A DNA stretch of 64,000 bases from Deltaproteobacteria bacterium HGW-Deltaproteobacteria-6. GTDB lineage: Bacteria > Desulfobacterota > Syntrophia > Syntrophales > Smithellaceae. Below are positions 55,790 through 64,000 of the stretch, one piece after another. Each line of letters starts with the position of its first letter. Position 1 is the first letter of the stretch. A program made the translations under genes and the position numbers. Below the pieces are notes generated by a model, which was given only the letters and a program-made list of their open reading frames with translations, was not told the origin of the DNA and ran no database searches. The stretch is from the NCBI GenBank assembly GCA_002840435.1, contig PHAT01000002.1, positions 266,696-330,695 on the forward strand. The letters run 5' to 3'.

Positions 55790-56608
55790 CTAGGATTCCT
55801 CTTTTTCCAGGTATGCCCTGTCAGTCATTTTCTCGACACGTTTTGCCGGGTCCTGGCCGTAAAATTCTTTCAGCACGCGGTAAAGCTCCGGGGCGGATTT
55901 AACCATCCGGCGGGGCCGGCTGAAAAAGTGTTCCGTGGCGACGGCGAAAAATTCCACTTCGTCTGTTGCGCCATATTCATCAAGGAATGCTGGTTTGCCT
56001 TGATGAATATCTTTGAGGAGCCGGATGTATTCACGCGAGCAGGTCTTAATCCAGTCGCGGTATTCTGCGCGGTTTTGCAGTCTTGGCGTACCGTCCGCGC
56101 CCCCGTCCTGCATATCCAGTTTGTGGGCAAATTCATGGTAGACCACATTAAAGCCGTATTCCGGCTGACGTCCCCCTTGCAGCACCGCGTCCCACGCCAG
56201 AATCACCGGCCCCTGTTCGAAGGCCTGACCGGAGACGGGGGAATCCGGTTCCAGAGGCTCGAGGGCGTTTTCAAAAAAGCCCAGCTTGCGCTCAGGCAAG
56301 ACGACATCAGAAGGATAGACAATCACTGTTTCCACGTTTTCGTAATAGTTGTGGGGAATATTCAAAAGGAGAAGGCAGGCCTGGGCCGCAATAGTCACGC
56401 GGATTTCATCGGTCAGTGCCAATCCTCCGCAGCCTTCCCAGATTTTTTCAGCGATGAAGACCCGGATCAGTTCCTGCAGGTGCATCCGTTCAGCTTCATC
56501 CAGCAGGCCATAATCAATCATGTTGCGGCGAATCATGTCTTCCCATCCGGAAGGAAAAGGCAGGGCCATGAGTTTCTGACGCCGTTTTTTGGAAAACCAG
56601 CCAAACAT
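55790..56608 (-). CDS. mtfA: MtfA-family (M90) zinc peptidase
   Basis: The 272-residue protein has the zinc site HEFAHKLD near residue 156 and the third-ligand region EFFAVATEHFF, as in MtfA. In E. coli MtfA binds the Mlc repressor and has aminopeptidase activity. The frame is open from 56674, but ATG 56608 (MFGWFSKKRR) has AAAGGA 7 nt upstream. The role here may differ, since no phosphotransferase genes are nearby. Confidence 0.88.
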   Translation of the reverse strand: MFGWFSKKRRQKLMALPFPSGWEDMIRRNMIDYGLLDEAERMHLQELIRVFIAEKIWEGCGGLALTDEIRVTIAAQACLLLLNIPHNYYENVETVIVYPSDVVLPERKLGFFENALEPLEPDSPVSGQAFEQGPVILAWDAVLQGGRQPEYGFNVVYHEFAHKLDMQDGGADGTPRLQNRAEYRDWIKTCSREYIRLLKDIHQGKPAFLDEYGATDEVEFFAVATEHFFSRPRRMVKSAPELYRVLKEFYGQDPAKRVEKMTDRAYLEKEES

Positions 56609-56750
56609 CTTGATTCCTTTGATCAGTCTTGTGAAAAATATGTACCATAAATAACTTGATATGAAAAACGACATTTTGGAGGAAACACTCTTGCCGGCGG
56701 AGACGCAGGATCATTTTGATCCGGCGGAAGGAGAGGATGCGATATGATGG

Positions 56751-56779
56751 TTGACAAAAAAACAATCCATCATTATAAA
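56751..56779 (+). promoter_or_regulatory. Sigma-70 promoter of arsR with adjacent operator-like sequence
   Basis: TTGACA (56751-56756), 17 bases, TATAAA (56774-56779). Immediately downstream ATATTTCAATAAGTATAT (56781-56798) resembles the operator half-sites found at 57319-57357, so ArsR may repress its own gene. Confidence 0.75.
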
Positions 56780-56825
56780 GATATTTCAATAAGTATATAA
56801 ACATCTAAATTAAACCGAAAGGTTC

Positions 56826-57176
56826 ATGGCTATGACGGAAAAAACAAGAAAATCGAAGAACAGTAAAGAGACGGAACGTATGGCCCGCATATCTTCCGCC
56901 TTTAAGGCCCTGTCCAATGAAACACGCCTGGCGGTTTTTGAGAATATCCGTCTTGGCCAATGCAAGGAGTCACTGGATGAAAAAAACCGGCCATCCGTAT
57001 GCTGTGTCGCGAGTAATTTTGACATATCCCTTTCCACAATTTCCCACCATCTGAAAGAACTGCGCAATGCCAAACTCATTGACTGCGAAAGAAAAGGCCA
57101 GTCCATTTTTTGTCAGCCCAATGAAGACACCGTTAAGATGATGATTGAATATCTCACGTCTGTTATGAAGAAATAG
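56826..57176 (+). CDS. arsR: ArsR-family metalloregulator
   Basis: The 116-residue winged-helix repressor has FKALSNETRLAVFENI, then SVCCVASNFDISLSTISHHLKELRNAKLI. The Cys pair in the segment before the recognition helix is where arsenite-binding cysteines sit in ArsR (ELCVCDL). It would release DNA on binding As(III) or a related metalloid. A third Cys (LGQCKE, near 46) may complete the site. It heads the arsenic-methylation locus. Confidence 0.87.
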   Translation: MAMTEKTRKSKNSKETERMARISSAFKALSNETRLAVFENIRLGQCKESLDEKNRPSVCCVASNFDISLSTISHHLKELRNAKLIDCERKGQSIFCQPNEDTVKMMIEYLTSVMKK

Positions 57177-57295
57177 ACCGGACTCTTTGGCGGCCAAAGG
57201 GTAAATACCTCCTCTCTCCATACTGTTTTTTTGTATCTTAAGTGCTCATTCTTTAAAGAGAAATAGCGCGGCCGGCGTGTTTTTTAAAAAAATAC

Positions 57296-57357
57296 TTGAC
57301 AAAAGAATAGTGAATATTATATTTCGAAATATATCGAAATATAGATATATAGAAATA
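57296..57357 (+). promoter_or_regulatory. Promoter and ArsR-type operator before the Cys-rich gene
   Basis: TTGACA (57296-57301), 16 bases, TATATT (57318-57323). The -10 is embedded in the perfect palindrome ATATTTCGAAATAT (57319-57332), followed by further CGAAATAT and AGAAATAT repeats to 57357. Repressor binding here would block the promoter of the downstream arsenic genes. Confidence 0.7.
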
Positions 57358-57384
57358 TCTAATTTAGAAAAGAGGAGGTGTCTT

Positions 57385-57624
57385 ATAGCGGCAAAAGAGG
57401 AAACACGAAGCAATGATGGTTTGGGGTTCTGTCAGTCCTTTATGGCTCAATGCTGCAGCCCGGGATCAGCGGAAGAAGAGAAAAAGGAGAAGTTTTATTT
57501 TAAAAGTTGTGAACCAATGATGAAACAGTTCTGCGCCGGAAAAGACGGGACGTTTGATTTTGACACGTTCCGGTCGAAAGCCGAACAGTTTTGTCAAAAG
57601 ATGAACATCAAAGAAAAAAAATAA
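57385..57624 (+). CDS. Small Cys-rich protein of the arsenic locus
   Basis: The frame encodes about 79 residues with six cysteines (FCQS, QCCSP, SCEPM, QFCAG, QFCQK) and a Lys/Glu-rich body. The frame is nominally open from 57277, but that part is the promoter and operator. A perfect AGGAGG (57373-57378) stands 6 nt before ATA 57385, with no ATG, GTG or TTG at a usable distance, so initiation at a rare ATA codon is likely. A metalloid-binding or delivery role fits its position between arsR and arsM but is inference. Confidence 0.6.
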   Translation: MAAKEETRSNDGLGFCQSFMAQCCSPGSAEEEKKEKFYFKSCEPMMKQFCAGKDGTFDFDTFRSKAEQFCQKMNIKEKK

Positions 57625-57664
57625 TTAAAAAGAAAACGATTCAAGAAAAGAAAGGAGTTGCGAC

Positions 57665-57919
57665 ATGACGGAAAATGAAAATTCGAAAGCGTCCTTAGTC
57701 AGAAGACATTGCTGGCACGGAATGTGCGGACGGCGGGACAGCGGCCTCTTTTGGGGAATATTCTTTATCATCGGCGGACTTTTCTGGCTGGGGAAGAAAG
57801 CAAACTGGTTTCCCGCTGAATGGCTTGAAATGTTCTGGCCGGGGGTGCTTATCTTTATCGGGGTATGGATCATCACGTCTGCATTGATGAGAAGAGATGA
57901 TCGCCGTTTAAATGAGTAA
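57665..57919 (+). CDS. Small membrane protein (LiaI/LiaF-like TM region)
   Basis: The 84-residue protein has a His/Cys-containing N-terminus (RRHCWHGMCGRR) and two membrane helices (about 28-44 and 54-72) with the pattern LFWGIFFIIGGLFWL and FWPGVLIFIGVWII. This is typical of LiaI/LiaF-type transmembrane modules (DUF5668). AAGGAG precedes the ATG. Its part in arsenic handling is unknown. Confidence 0.75.
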   Translation: MTENENSKASLVRRHCWHGMCGRRDSGLFWGIFFIIGGLFWLGKKANWFPAEWLEMFWPGVLIFIGVWIITSALMRRDDRRLNE

Positions 57920-58054
57920 ACATGATGACGGGCAAAATCACGGGAAGGCTGATTGGTCTGGTGAAGGCATTGTGTCAGGGATCATCACTCGCGGCGCCGA
58001 CAAGATTATTTCGGCTGGATAAATTTTAAAAAATAGGGAAAGGAGATCAGGATT

Positions 58055-58891
58055 ATGAAACAGGAAGAAATCAAAAAAGCAGTCAGGGAAGGTTATGGAA
58101 AGATCGCTCAAAAGGGTGGTTCGTGCTGCCGTCCTTCAACTTCAGGCAGCGGCCCTGATATTAACGTAGTTCAAATCAGTCAGAACGTCGGTTACCGTTC
58201 AGAGGATCTACAGTCCGTCCCCGAAGGAGCCAACCTTGGCCTGGGATGCGGAAATCCTGTTGCGCTGGCCTCCCTGAAAGCGGGAGAGACGGTCGTTGAC
58301 CTGGGTTCGGGAGCGGGCTTTGACTGCTTTCTTGCCGCAAATGCCGTCGGAAAAAAGGGCCGCGTCATCGGAGTGGATATGACGCCGGAAATGCTCGATA
58401 AAGCGCGGGAGAACGCCCGCAGGGGAGGCTACAGCCAGGTTGAATTTCGCCTGGGTGAGATTGAGAATCTGCCTGTTGCGGACAATACCGCGGACATTAT
58501 CATCTCCAACTGTGTCATCAACCTGGCCCCCGACAAAGAAAGAGTATTTGCCGAAGCTTTCCGCATCCTCAAACCCGGTGGCCGTCTCATGGTCTCCGAT
58601 CTCGTTCTTTTGTCGGAATTACCCGCATCGCTCAAAGAATCAATCTCCGCCTATATCGGGTGTGTCGGCGGTGCGATTGGAAAAGACCTTTATCTCGGCG
58701 CCATAAAAAAAACCGGATTTCAGGACGTGAAAGTGATAGATGAAACAACCTACCCGATAGAGGATCTGATCAGCCATCCGGCGGCAAAGGATACGGGTGT
58801 TGATTCGGCTACTCTGGGTAAAACGTTGTCCAAACTATCGGCAGCCGTTGCCAGCATCAAGGTATATGCCGTCAAACCGGAGATGCATTAA
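58055..58891 (+). CDS. arsM: Arsenite S-adenosylmethionine methyltransferase
   Basis: The 278-residue protein has the ArsM start ([14 protein letters not shown]), the Cys pair GSCCRP (24-25), [21 protein letters not shown] motif [16 protein letters not shown] and conserved catalytic cysteines in SNCVINL and IGCVGGA. These cysteines bind trivalent arsenic during stepwise methylation. Product volatilisation or efflux would be the detoxification route. It is the core gene of the locus, with GGAAAGGAG upstream. Confidence 0.94.
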   Translation: MKQEEIKKAVREGYGKIAQKGGSCCRPSTSGSGPDINVVQISQNVGYRSEDLQSVPEGANLGLGCGNPVALASLKAGETVVDLGSGAGFDCFLAANAVGKKGRVIGVDMTPEMLDKARENARRGGYSQVEFRLGEIENLPVADNTADIIISNCVINLAPDKERVFAEAFRILKPGGRLMVSDLVLLSELPASLKESISAYIGCVGGAIGKDLYLGAIKKTGFQDVKVIDETTYPIEDLISHPAAKDTGVDSATLGKTLSKLSAAVASIKVYAVKPEMH

Positions 58892-58910
58892 TCTTAAGGG
58901 AGGATCACCC

Positions 58911-59084
58911 ATGAAAGAAAGTAAATGTTCCAACTGCACGATGAGATCACGCTATGATCGAAATCCGCATTCCATCATCAGCAAAATATGGAAATGGCAT
59001 ACCACCTGGTGCCCGGGATGGAAATCGTATCTTAAATCGTTGCCGGCAAATGAAAAGGATGAAATATTAAGGAAATACAGCTGA
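58911..59084 (+). CDS. Small WCPGWK-motif protein downstream of arsM
   Basis: The 57-residue product starts MKESKCSNCTMRSRYD behind GGGAGG with 8-nt spacing and contains KWHTTWCPGWKSYLKSLP. The compact Trp/Cys motif plus an N-terminal CxxC suggests a small metal- or redox-active protein. I recall similar small proteins as conserved hypotheticals but cannot name a function. It begins 20 bp after arsM, so it is co-transcribed. Confidence 0.7.
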   Translation: MKESKCSNCTMRSRYDRNPHSIISKIWKWHTTWCPGWKSYLKSLPANEKDEILRKYS

Positions 59085-59301
59085 AAAAAATAGAGGAGGG
59101 TTGTTGACGCTATGCATCATGCTTTTATTCATCTCTCCGGGTTGCCATTAAAATAATAAGTTGGTAGTATAGCCGCGTATGGATCCGGAAGCATATCATG
59201 ATAAGTAATTCCGGCAGGCAGTAGGAAGTATGCGGGGACGATTGACTAAAAAGATGGATTCTTCCCCATTCTTTTATGTTTTCATCAGGGAGGTCCTGTA
59301 A

Positions 59302-60144
59302 ATGCCCGCGGTTAAAGTCAATGGCATCAGCATGTATTATGAAATTCATGGAGAAGGCATTCCCCTCATCCTGATCATGGGGCTGAGACGAAATCTGGAA
59401 TGGTGGTATTGCCAGATCCCGGAACTCTCGAAGCGCTTCCGGGTAATTGCCTTCGACAACCGCGGGGCGGGACGGTCAGACAAGCCGGATATGGAATACT
59501 CCATTCGGCTTTTCGCCGATGATACCGCCTGCCTGATGGACGCGCTGGAACTTCCTGACGCGCATGTTCTGGGCATCTCGATGGGCGGATACATTGCTCA
59601 GGAACTGGCCATTAATTATCCCGACAGGGTGAGAAGTCTCATTCTGGGCTGCACCGGCTGCGGAGGCAGGCGAGCCGTGCTGATGAGCCCGGAGCGGGTG
59701 AAGAAATTTACGGCCAATGAAGGCCTGACGCCTGCCGAGATCCTGCGCAAAGACATGGATATTTATTTTTCCGATTCATTTGTTGCTGGCCATCCGGACA
59801 GGATTCAAAACTTCATCGATATCTCCCTCAAGTATTACCAGCCCGCGGACGCCTTTCTGCGGCAATTTGCGGCCTGCCAGAAACACGACACGGTGGATCG
59901 GCTGGGCGGCATCCGGGCTCCCGTTCTTCTGGCAACCGGCGATGACGACCCCCTCGTACCGTCGCAAAATTCACTGATCTTGAAAGAGCTGCTGCCCGTA
60001 TCCAAGCTTGCGCTTTTCGAGCATTGCCGGCATGCCTTTTTTATTGAAGAAGCGGCCCGGTTCAACCGCATGGTCATGGAATTCATTCAATCCCGCTCAG
60101 GCGCGACGGATGTTGATTCTCGGTACTTGCTGCAAGGTGGCTAA
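59302..60144 (+). CDS. Alpha/beta-fold hydrolase
   Basis: The 280-residue hydrolase has the nucleophile elbow GISMGG (Ser near 95), an acid in TGDDDPLVP and the catalytic His in HCRHAFFIEE; DNRGAGRSDKP is the typical preceding loop. It resembles 3-oxoadipate enol-lactonase or carboxylesterase-like enzymes. The CoA-transferase gene follows 20 bp later, so a thioester or ester of an organic acid is a plausible substrate. The 217 bp upstream hold no gene. Confidence 0.9.
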   Translation: MPAVKVNGISMYYEIHGEGIPLILIMGLRRNLEWWYCQIPELSKRFRVIAFDNRGAGRSDKPDMEYSIRLFADDTACLMDALELPDAHVLGISMGGYIAQELAINYPDRVRSLILGCTGCGGRRAVLMSPERVKKFTANEGLTPAEILRKDMDIYFSDSFVAGHPDRIQNFIDISLKYYQPADAFLRQFAACQKHDTVDRLGGIRAPVLLATGDDDPLVPSQNSLILKELLPVSKLALFEHCRHAFFIEEAARFNRMVMEFIQSRSGATDVDSRYLLQGG

Positions 60145-60164
60145 TTCCCGAAAGGAGTCAATTT

Positions 60165-61460
60165 ATGAAATGGCAGGATGTGTATCAGCAGAAACTTACA
60201 ACCGCTGCCGAAGCCGTGGCGCACATTCAATCGGGAAACAGGGTGGTAGTCGGACATGCCTGCGGATCGCCGGAAACCCTTTTGGCGGCGATGGTCGCCA
60301 ATAAGGAAGCGTATCGGGAGGTGGAAATCGTTCACATGGTTGCGATGGGCCCCTCCGAATATTGCCTTCCGGAAAACAGCCGGCACTTTATCCACAACTC
60401 TTTCTTTGCGGGGCAAACCACCAGAAAGGCCATCAATGAAGGGCGGGCCGTTTTTACGCCCAGCCATTTCAGCCTGATCCCCAAGCTGTTTACGGAAAAA
60501 ATTCTGCCGGTGGATGTCGTGCTCTGCATGCTTTCCACACCCGATGAACACGGTTACTGCTCTTTCGGCATTTCCGTGGATTATACAAGGCCCGCGGCAT
60601 ACAGTTCCCGATTGGTTATCGCCGAGGTAACGCCGCATATGCCCAGGACGCTCGGCCAGTCGTTCATCCATGTGTCCCAGATTGACTACCTGGTGGAGTG
60701 CGATGCCCGGCCGATTACCATGCCCCCTCCCCAAATCACGGCGGCCGATGAAACCATCGGGCATTACTGCGCCGGGCTGATCCAGGACGGGGATTGTCTG
60801 CAATTAGGTATCGGAGCCGTGCCGGATGCCATTCTGGGATTCCTGAAAAAAAAGAGGCACCTCGGCGTTCACACGGAGATGTTTTCAGACGGTGTTGTTG
60901 ATCTGGTCAATGAATCGGTGATCGACTGTTCGAAGAAGAATTTTCACCCCGGCAAAATGATCGCCACTTTTTTTATGGGAACCGAAAAACTTTATTCATT
61001 CGTTCATAATAATCCGATGGTCGAAATGCACAGCGTGGATTACACCAATAACCCGGCCAACATTGCCCAAAATGACAACGTGGTAGCCATTAACTCCGCC
61101 CTGGAGGTTGACCTGACCGGACAGATCGCCGCGGATACGATCGGCTACAAGCAATACAGCGGCACCGGGGGGCAGGCGGATTTTGTCCGGGGCGCTGCCT
61201 GGTCCAGAGGCGGACGCTCCATCATCGCCCTTTATTCCACGGCGGCCGAAGGAAAAATATCACGAATATGTTCCCATATCACCGAAGGTGCGGCCGTTGT
61301 GACCAATCGCGCCGACGTTCATTATGTGGTTACAGAATATGGTGTTGCGGATTTGCGGGGAAAGTCCGTGACAGACCGGGCGAAGGCTCTGATCGCCATC
61401 GCTCACCCGGATTTCAGAAATACTCTGAAAGAAGACTTCCGGGTGAACAGAGGAAAATAA
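60165..61460 (+). CDS. Acetyl-CoA hydrolase/transferase family CoA-transferase
   Basis: The 431-residue type I CoA-transferase is close to 4-hydroxybutyrate CoA-transferase. GVHTEMFSDG contains the likely catalytic Glu238, the residue number known for the Clostridium aminobutyricum enzyme. TGGQADFVRGA and YVVTEYGVADLRGKSV are also typical. It is a paralogue of the N-terminal part of the protein at 4656 but lacks the GNAT domain. CGAAAGGAG precedes the ATG. It would activate an organic acid by exchange with acetyl-CoA. Confidence 0.93.
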   Translation: MKWQDVYQQKLTTAAEAVAHIQSGNRVVVGHACGSPETLLAAMVANKEAYREVEIVHMVAMGPSEYCLPENSRHFIHNSFFAGQTTRKAINEGRAVFTPSHFSLIPKLFTEKILPVDVVLCMLSTPDEHGYCSFGISVDYTRPAAYSSRLVIAEVTPHMPRTLGQSFIHVSQIDYLVECDARPITMPPPQITAADETIGHYCAGLIQDGDCLQLGIGAVPDAILGFLKKKRHLGVHTEMFSDGVVDLVNESVIDCSKKNFHPGKMIATFFMGTEKLYSFVHNNPMVEMHSVDYTNNPANIAQNDNVVAINSALEVDLTGQIAADTIGYKQYSGTGGQADFVRGAAWSRGGRSIIALYSTAAEGKISRICSHITEGAAVVTNRADVHYVVTEYGVADLRGKSVTDRAKALIAIAHPDFRNTLKEDFRVNRGK

Positions 61461-61540
61461 CGGAAGAAAATAATTGCGGGAGATTCCGGCGGAAACCTGC
61501 AATTTCAGTGGCGTCCCGCTCTTGCTCTGACAAATTAAAC

Positions 61541-62116
61541 ATGAACCGGACAGAATATTTTATGCAAAACAATACCGACAGAATTCCCAGCCGGGCCGAA
61601 TGTGAAGACCTCATGGCACAGTACACCATGCTGCCCAATATCGTTGAACATTCCTTTCAGGTGATGCACGTGGCCCTGGCCATCACCGACAATCTTGCAG
61701 ATGATGTTTCAATCAACCGGGATGCGGTTATTGCCGGAGCGTTGCTTCACGATATTACCAAGACCCGGTCACTGCAAACAAAAGAAAAGCACGCGGCTTC
61801 GGGTGGCGCTCTTTTGCGCGAACTGGGATTTCCGCTGATTGCCGGGATTGTTGAGCAGCATGTCGTTTGCGACCTGAATCCGGCAGGGCCCATCGTGGAA
61901 ACAGAAATCGTTTATTACGCCGACAAGCGGGTGATGCACGACAAAATCGTGACCCTCGAAGAAAGGGTTCAGGATTTGCTGATTCGATACGGAAAGACGG
62001 AAGAGTTACGCAACCGGATTCTTGAAAACCTGCAGCACGTCATTCCGATCGAACGCAAGCTGAACCGTTTTATGAAAACCGACATCCATGATGCAATAAA
62101 GAAGATAGCCGGATAA
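61541..62116 (+). CDS. HD/HDIG-domain phosphohydrolase-like protein
   Basis: The 191-residue HD-domain protein has His in VEHSFQVMHVAL, the HD pair in GALLHDITKTR and a further Asp in YYADKRV. HDIG proteins of this size are metal-dependent phosphohydrolases, often of nucleotides. The frame is open far upstream (61268), but that part overlaps the CoA-transferase in another frame and is not credible. ATG 61541 or 61562 may be the start; neither has a strong ribosome site. Confidence 0.85.
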   Translation: MNRTEYFMQNNTDRIPSRAECEDLMAQYTMLPNIVEHSFQVMHVALAITDNLADDVSINRDAVIAGALLHDITKTRSLQTKEKHAASGGALLRELGFPLIAGIVEQHVVCDLNPAGPIVETEIVYYADKRVMHDKIVTLEERVQDLLIRYGKTEELRNRILENLQHVIPIERKLNRFMKTDIHDAIKKIAG

Positions 62117-62155
62117 TCTCCATTAAAGTCAGAAAAGATGACAGCCTCTGCGTTC

Positions 62156-63856
62156 CTATGTTTCCCGCAGCTCCCGTTTCAGCACTTTCCCCGCCATGCT
62201 GACCGGAAGCGCGCTGACAAAAACTACCTTGCGGATTTGCTTATACGGGGCAACCTGGGGGTTGACGAAGTTCATGATTTCATCCGCCGTCGCTTGATGA
62301 TCGGGGGATAACTGGACAAACGCCACGGGGATCTCGCCTCCCTGTTCGTCGGGCCTGCCCACGACGGCGCATTGCAATACCGACGGGTGCGTAAAGAGGA
62401 TCTCCTCCAGTTCTTTCGGGTAAACATTATACCCTTTATAGATAATCATGTCCTTCTTCCGGTCGGTGATGAAAAAGTACCCGTCGGCATCTTCGCAGCC
62501 GATATCTCCGGTGTGCATCCACCCGTCGATGAGGACATCCGCGGTTTCCCGCGGCTGGTTCCAATACCCCTGCATGCATTGAGGCCCCCGGATGCAGAGT
62601 TCTCCGACTTCGCCCTGTGCCACGGGCTTTCCCGTGGTCAGGTCGACGACTTTCATTTCGGTGTCGATAATCGGCATGCCAATGGAGCCGATCTTGACCG
62701 CCGGGCGTGAGGAGGGATTGGCCGTGGCCGCCAGGGTCACTTCGGTCATTCCGTAGCCTTCCGTAACCACTCCCGGAAAGGCCGACAAAAGCCTTCGCAT
62801 CACTTCCGCAGGCAGCGGCGCCGCCCCGGAAATGACGGTCTTAACGGATGATAGATCGGTGCGGGCAAAATCGGGATGCGCGATCATGGTGATGAAAAGC
62901 TGAGGCGCCCCGCCGATGACTTCCGCACGGTACTTCTCCACCGCGCGGATGAAGGGGCCGGGGTCAAACCGGGGAAACAGGATCATCGTGTGTCCCGCGT
63001 AGAGCTGGAGGTTCAGATAGGCGATGGTGCCCATCGCGTGAAACCAGGGCACGACGATCAGGGTTGTCCGTCCGGGCTTCATGCCCAGATCCGCGTCAGC
63101 CGGAATATCCGTAAGGTCGTAGGCGATAAGCCCCTGGTCCATCGCCGGCTTGCCGCCGGTATAAAAGTGGAAGCACTGCAAAACATTGACGACAACGTTG
63201 TAATGGGTCAGCATCACGCCCTTCGGCAGGCCCGTGGTGCCCCCCGTATAGGCCAGATGGGCCAGATCAAGCCGTGGATCAACAGGAACGCTTACTGGAT
63301 CGGGGCTTCCCTCTTCAAGAAGACGGATAAAGTCCTCGCCCTGATCGATCGTTATCTTGCGCAGTGGTTTGGTCGTGATGGAAAGAGCGGGAAAGTTGTC
63401 CGCAAGGCTGGTGACGATCAGATTTTTCACGGGCACCTGCGCAATCACTTTTTGGGTCCCTGCAAAAAACAGGTCGAGCGTAATCAGGGTTTCGGCGCCG
63501 GAGTCGGTGAGTTGATGCTGGAGTTCGCGCTCCGTCAAAAGCGGGGAGCATGGAACGAAAATAGCGCCGAGCTTGAGCGCCGCGTAGTAGGCAATTGCAA
63601 ATTGCGGACAATTGAGGAGGTGGATCGCCACCCGGTTCCCCTTCCGGACGCCGCGGGCTTTGAGGGCGTTGGCAAACCGGTGCACAAGAACAAGAAGTTC
63701 GCCATAAGTAATTTCCATACCGGAAAAACGCATGGCCACCCGGTCGGGAAAACGAACGGCTGCCGAGTCCAGAAAACCGTACACGGGGATCTCGGGGTAG
63801 GTCAGCGTCCGGTGAACTCCAACCGGCCATCGTGAAAAATTCTTTTCTTCGCCCAT
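62156..63856 (-). CDS. AMP-forming acyl-CoA synthetase/ligase
   Basis: The 566-residue ANL-superfamily enzyme has the P-loop YTGGTTGLPKGVMLTH, GYGMTE, MHTGDIGCEDADGYFFITDRKKD and the C-terminal lysine segment AGKVLKREL. It activates a carboxylic acid to acyl-CoA through an acyl-adenylate; similarity of the overall pattern is to long-chain fatty-acid-CoA ligases. The frame is open from 63895, but ATG 63856 has GGAGGA 5-6 nt upstream. The last 144 bp of the window (63857-64000) contain no gene. Confidence 0.93.
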   Translation of the reverse strand: MGEEKNFSRWPVGVHRTLTYPEIPVYGFLDSAAVRFPDRVAMRFSGMEITYGELLVLVHRFANALKARGVRKGNRVAIHLLNCPQFAIAYYAALKLGAIFVPCSPLLTERELQHQLTDSGAETLITLDLFFAGTQKVIAQVPVKNLIVTSLADNFPALSITTKPLRKITIDQGEDFIRLLEEGSPDPVSVPVDPRLDLAHLAYTGGTTGLPKGVMLTHYNVVVNVLQCFHFYTGGKPAMDQGLIAYDLTDIPADADLGMKPGRTTLIVVPWFHAMGTIAYLNLQLYAGHTMILFPRFDPGPFIRAVEKYRAEVIGGAPQLFITMIAHPDFARTDLSSVKTVISGAAPLPAEVMRRLLSAFPGVVTEGYGMTEVTLAATANPSSRPAVKIGSIGMPIIDTEMKVVDLTTGKPVAQGEVGELCIRGPQCMQGYWNQPRETADVLIDGWMHTGDIGCEDADGYFFITDRKKDMIIYKGYNVYPKELEEILFTHPSVLQCAVVGRPDEQGGEIPVAFVQLSPDHQATADEIMNFVNPQVAPYKQIRKVVFVSALPVSMAGKVLKRELRET

Positions 63857-64000
63857 CTGTTCCTCCGTAAAGAAATTTGTATGACTTACGGGCACTGTTC
63901 CATGCCCTGTGTCCGTTTATGACGGAGCGTACAGGAAACGCGGTTTCGCTGTCAACGAAAATTGAAAAACAAGGAAGGTAAACGACGGGGGAACAGGGAT

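Noticed and set aside
62876-63835. 319-codon plus-strand ORF opposite the acyl-CoA ligase
   Set aside because: Antisense shadow of a gene with complete ANL motifs.

Overview
The window looks like a chromosomal segment of a syntrophic or sulfate-reducer-like deltaproteobacterium (Desulfobacterota), most plausibly the Syntrophales/Syntrophaceae (Syntrophus or Smithella relatives). This is inferred from gene content, not from a marker-gene tree: several acyl-CoA enzymes of anaerobic acid metabolism (two acetyl-CoA hydrolase/transferase paralogues, an NDP-forming acyl-CoA synthetase, an AMP-forming acyl-CoA ligase, a thiolase-like protein), small phasin-like proteins, and the order carD - PIN/TRAM - ispDF - gltX. 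There are no rRNA genes, no tRNA genes I could recognise, no CRISPR array and no insertion sequence.

Layout. 1-8.9 kb: an EF-hand membrane protein, an MBL-fold hydrolase, then a + strand run of a double-ACT protein, a duplicated CQLG-motif protein, a CoA-transferase fused to a GNAT domain, and an NDP-forming acyl-CoA synthetase. 9-19 kb: CorC/HlyC-type transporter, nucleoside phosphorylase, trxA, bamD, an APH/AAA bifunctional kinase, a DUF374 acyltransferase, three tandem phasin-like genes, a GT39 glycosyltransferase, rdgC. 19.2-24.3 kb: a tight nadK-recN-argA-mltA-trmN6 operon. 24.3-29 kb: a tight minus-strand operon of a phosphoglycerate mutase with circularly permuted sequence order, a macro-domain protein, a hybrid histidine kinase and a DciA-like protein. 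29.1-36.7 kb: pcm-nlpD-like, carD, PIN/TRAM, ispDF, gltX, an M14 carboxypeptidase. 36.7-43.2 kb: methyltransferase, TPR-CHAT protein, radA, groES-groEL. 43.3-46.8 kb: a protein with two divergent kinase-like halves, a HAD-phosphatase relic, a lysophospholipid acyltransferase, a phosphoesterase.

47-50 kb is the clearest accessory island: AT-rich, with a minus-strand cassette RHH antitoxin - GNAT - XRE - ImmA/IrrE protease, nested inverted repeats upstream, a ~176 bp imperfect palindrome beside it, and two copies of a short dispersed repeat in opposite orientation on its two sides. 50-56.6 kb returns to ordinary genes (hotdog-like protein, pcnB, thiolase-like, HAD phosphatase, membrane proteins, mtfA). 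56.7-59.1 kb is an arsenic-methylation locus (arsR, Cys-rich small protein, small membrane protein, arsM, WCPGWK small protein) with two strong promoters and a palindromic operator-like region but no arsenite pump. The window ends with an alpha/beta hydrolase, a second CoA-transferase, an HD-domain protein and an acyl-CoA ligase.

The observations I would check first are the phosphoglycerate mutase with swapped halves (27.4-29.0 kb), the composite RHH-GNAT-XRE-ImmA cassette (47.1-49.4 kb), and the double kinase-like protein (43.4-45.1 kb). Function calls rest on motif recognition by eye; no database search was possible.
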